Notes under the pieces: model-generated
Told to the model about the DNA's origin: nothing
Databases searched by the model: none
What the model saw: only the letters and a program-made list of their open reading frames with translations
Shown: piece after piece, positions 63,325 through 64,000 of the stretch
Position numbering within the stretch: position 1 is the first letter of the stretch
Layout: each line of letters opens with the position of its first letter
Translations under genes and position numbers: made by a program
Assembly (NCBI GenBank): GCA_963791575.1
Contig: CAWBSY010000014.1
Span: forward strand, 1 to 64,000
Direction of reading: 5' to 3'
Length of the DNA stretch: 64,000 nucleotides
Origin: JAOAPG01 sp963791575
GTDB taxonomy: Bacteria > Acidobacteriota > Terriglobia > Terriglobales > Acidobacteriaceae

Positions 63325-64000
63325 TTAGAACAACGCTGTCGGTCTACGTTTCCAGCTCTTGCCTTTTTCTTTGGCTATATTCTCCATGTCATTCACATAC
63401 GCTCCCGTTTGCGTCAGCACGTGGTGCAGGTCGTTGCCGATGCTGATGAAGGTGAACCCCTTTTCGAGGAACTCGCCTACGCGGGCGGTGCCGAAGAGGA
63501 AGAGTCCGAGAATGACTTTGTTCTTGCGTGCGTGCTCGATCAGCTTTTGCGTGGCCGCTCCGAGTTCGGGCGAGGTGTACATGTCGGGGAATTTGTATTT
63601 CTCGAAAAGCCCCATCGACATGCAGAGGTCGTTCTGGCCGAGGAAGAGAATATCAACGCCGGGGACCGCGGCGATCTCGGCGATGTTCTCGATACAGGAG
63701 GCGGTCTCGACCTGCAGAGCGATAATGCCGTTGTTGTTGAAGTTACCGGCGTAGCCGAGGAGCCCGGCTTTGTTCATGCTGCGCTGTGGAAAATAGACAG
63801 ATCGCGTGCCAGCAGTGGGATATTTGGTGCAGCTGATGGCTTGGCGCGCTTCGTCGGCGGTGTTGATGTAAGGAACGAGGACGCCATCGGCGCCAAGGTC
63901 GAGGGCTTGCTGTATGCCGGGTCGGTCGTCGTATCCGCCAACCCGGACCAGAGATTTCGCACCGCCGCTGGCGACGCCGGACAACATGGCAGAAAGTTTT
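63325..64000 (-). CDS. HpcH/HpaI aldolase/citrate lyase family protein (partial, N-terminus outside the window)
   Basis: The C-terminal ~225 residues are visible, with the frame open to the window end. GADGVLVPYINTADEARQAI, GTRSVYFPQRS and IIALQVETASCIENIAEIAAVPGVDILFLGQNDLCMSMG match HpaI-type class II aldolases, in which Glu and Asp of QVE and the GQNDL loop hold a divalent metal. The ATG at 63987 is internal. The substrate is likely a 2-keto-3-deoxy acid, but the exact one cannot be told. Confidence 0.85.
   Translation of the reverse strand, partial: KLSAMLSGVASGGAKSLVRVGGYDDRPGIQQALDLGADGVLVPYINTADEARQAISCTKYPTAGTRSVYFPQRSMNKAGLLGYAGNFNNNGIIALQVETASCIENIAEIAAVPGVDILFLGQNDLCMSMGLFEKYKFPDMYTSPELGAATQKLIEHARKNKVILGLFLFGTARVGEFLEKGFTFISIGNDLHHVLTQTGAYVNDMENIAKEKGKSWKRRPTALF

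Noticed and set aside
1..64000. tRNA, rRNA, CRISPR array, transposase or integrase
   Set aside because: No gene or repeat pattern supporting any of these was seen on reading the intergenic regions; short RNAs may be missed without a covariance search.

Overview
The window looks like chromosomal DNA of a soil-type Acidobacteriota (Terriglobia/Koribacter-like). This is inferred from gene content, not from a marker-gene search: multi-domain Ser/Thr kinases carrying TolB, TPR or PD40 propeller domains, YVTN-propeller lipoproteins, PilZ fusions, a DUF5818 protein, a stand-alone bacterial Ku, and GC-rich REP-like hairpins between genes. There are no rRNA or tRNA genes, no CRISPR array and no transposase that I can see.

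Layout. 1-1.2 kb: end of an ArsR/SRPBCC pair and a secreted DinB protein. 1.36-4.9 kb: the most accessory-looking stretch. An XRE-HTH/GrlR-like regulator with a frameshifted HExxH protein faces a three-gene unit (TIGR04255-like protein, HTH protein, unknown protein with an SHDCD motif), and a perfect 12-bp palindrome lies in the divergent spacer. 5-12.2 kb: frameshifted greB, a LuxR regulator with a broken receiver, a pilin-like protein, DinB/YfiT, a degenerate cyclase, DUF92, Ku and a beta-propeller lipoprotein. 12.3-20.6 kb (minus strand): one chemosensory operon, tonB-like, mcp, cheW, cheR, cheA, cheB, cheY, cheX, headed by a near-consensus sigma-54 promoter. 20.8-26.5 kb (plus strand): a GAF/PAS histidine kinase, a single-domain receiver and an NtrC-type sigma-54 activator, coupled by start/stop overlaps. 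26.8-29.1 kb: a PilZ-like protein, an unknown protein and a pseudo-receiver fused to an orphan DHp domain; a second sigma-54-like site lies in front. The natural reading is that the kinase/NtrC unit controls the che operon and perhaps the PilZ genes.

29-36 kb: envelope proteins (DUF4139, CPBP protease, a membrane glycosyltransferase-like protein, a membrane phosphoesterase). 36-39.4 kb: gyrA converging on inorganic pyrophosphatase. 39.6-47.6 kb: two paralogous Ser/Thr kinases with nearly identical promoter architecture, with YtxH, DUF5818, a DUF1579-like protein and a TSUP permease between them. 48-57.5 kb: rplU-rpmA-obgE, then recQ and a hybrid kinase-receiver-PilZ protein, then nadD-rsfS-methyltransferase-rlmH. 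57.8-61 kb: accD-folC-plsC. 61.2-63.2 kb: a sigma factor coupled to a triple VOC-domain protein. The window ends inside an HpcH/HpaI aldolase on the minus strand.

Seven loci carry eight single-step reading-frame breaks (HExxH protein twice, greB, cyclase, MCP, glycosyltransferase-like protein, gyrA, kinase at 39.6 kb). Because gyrA is normally essential, sequencing or assembly indels are the simplest explanation for at least part of them.
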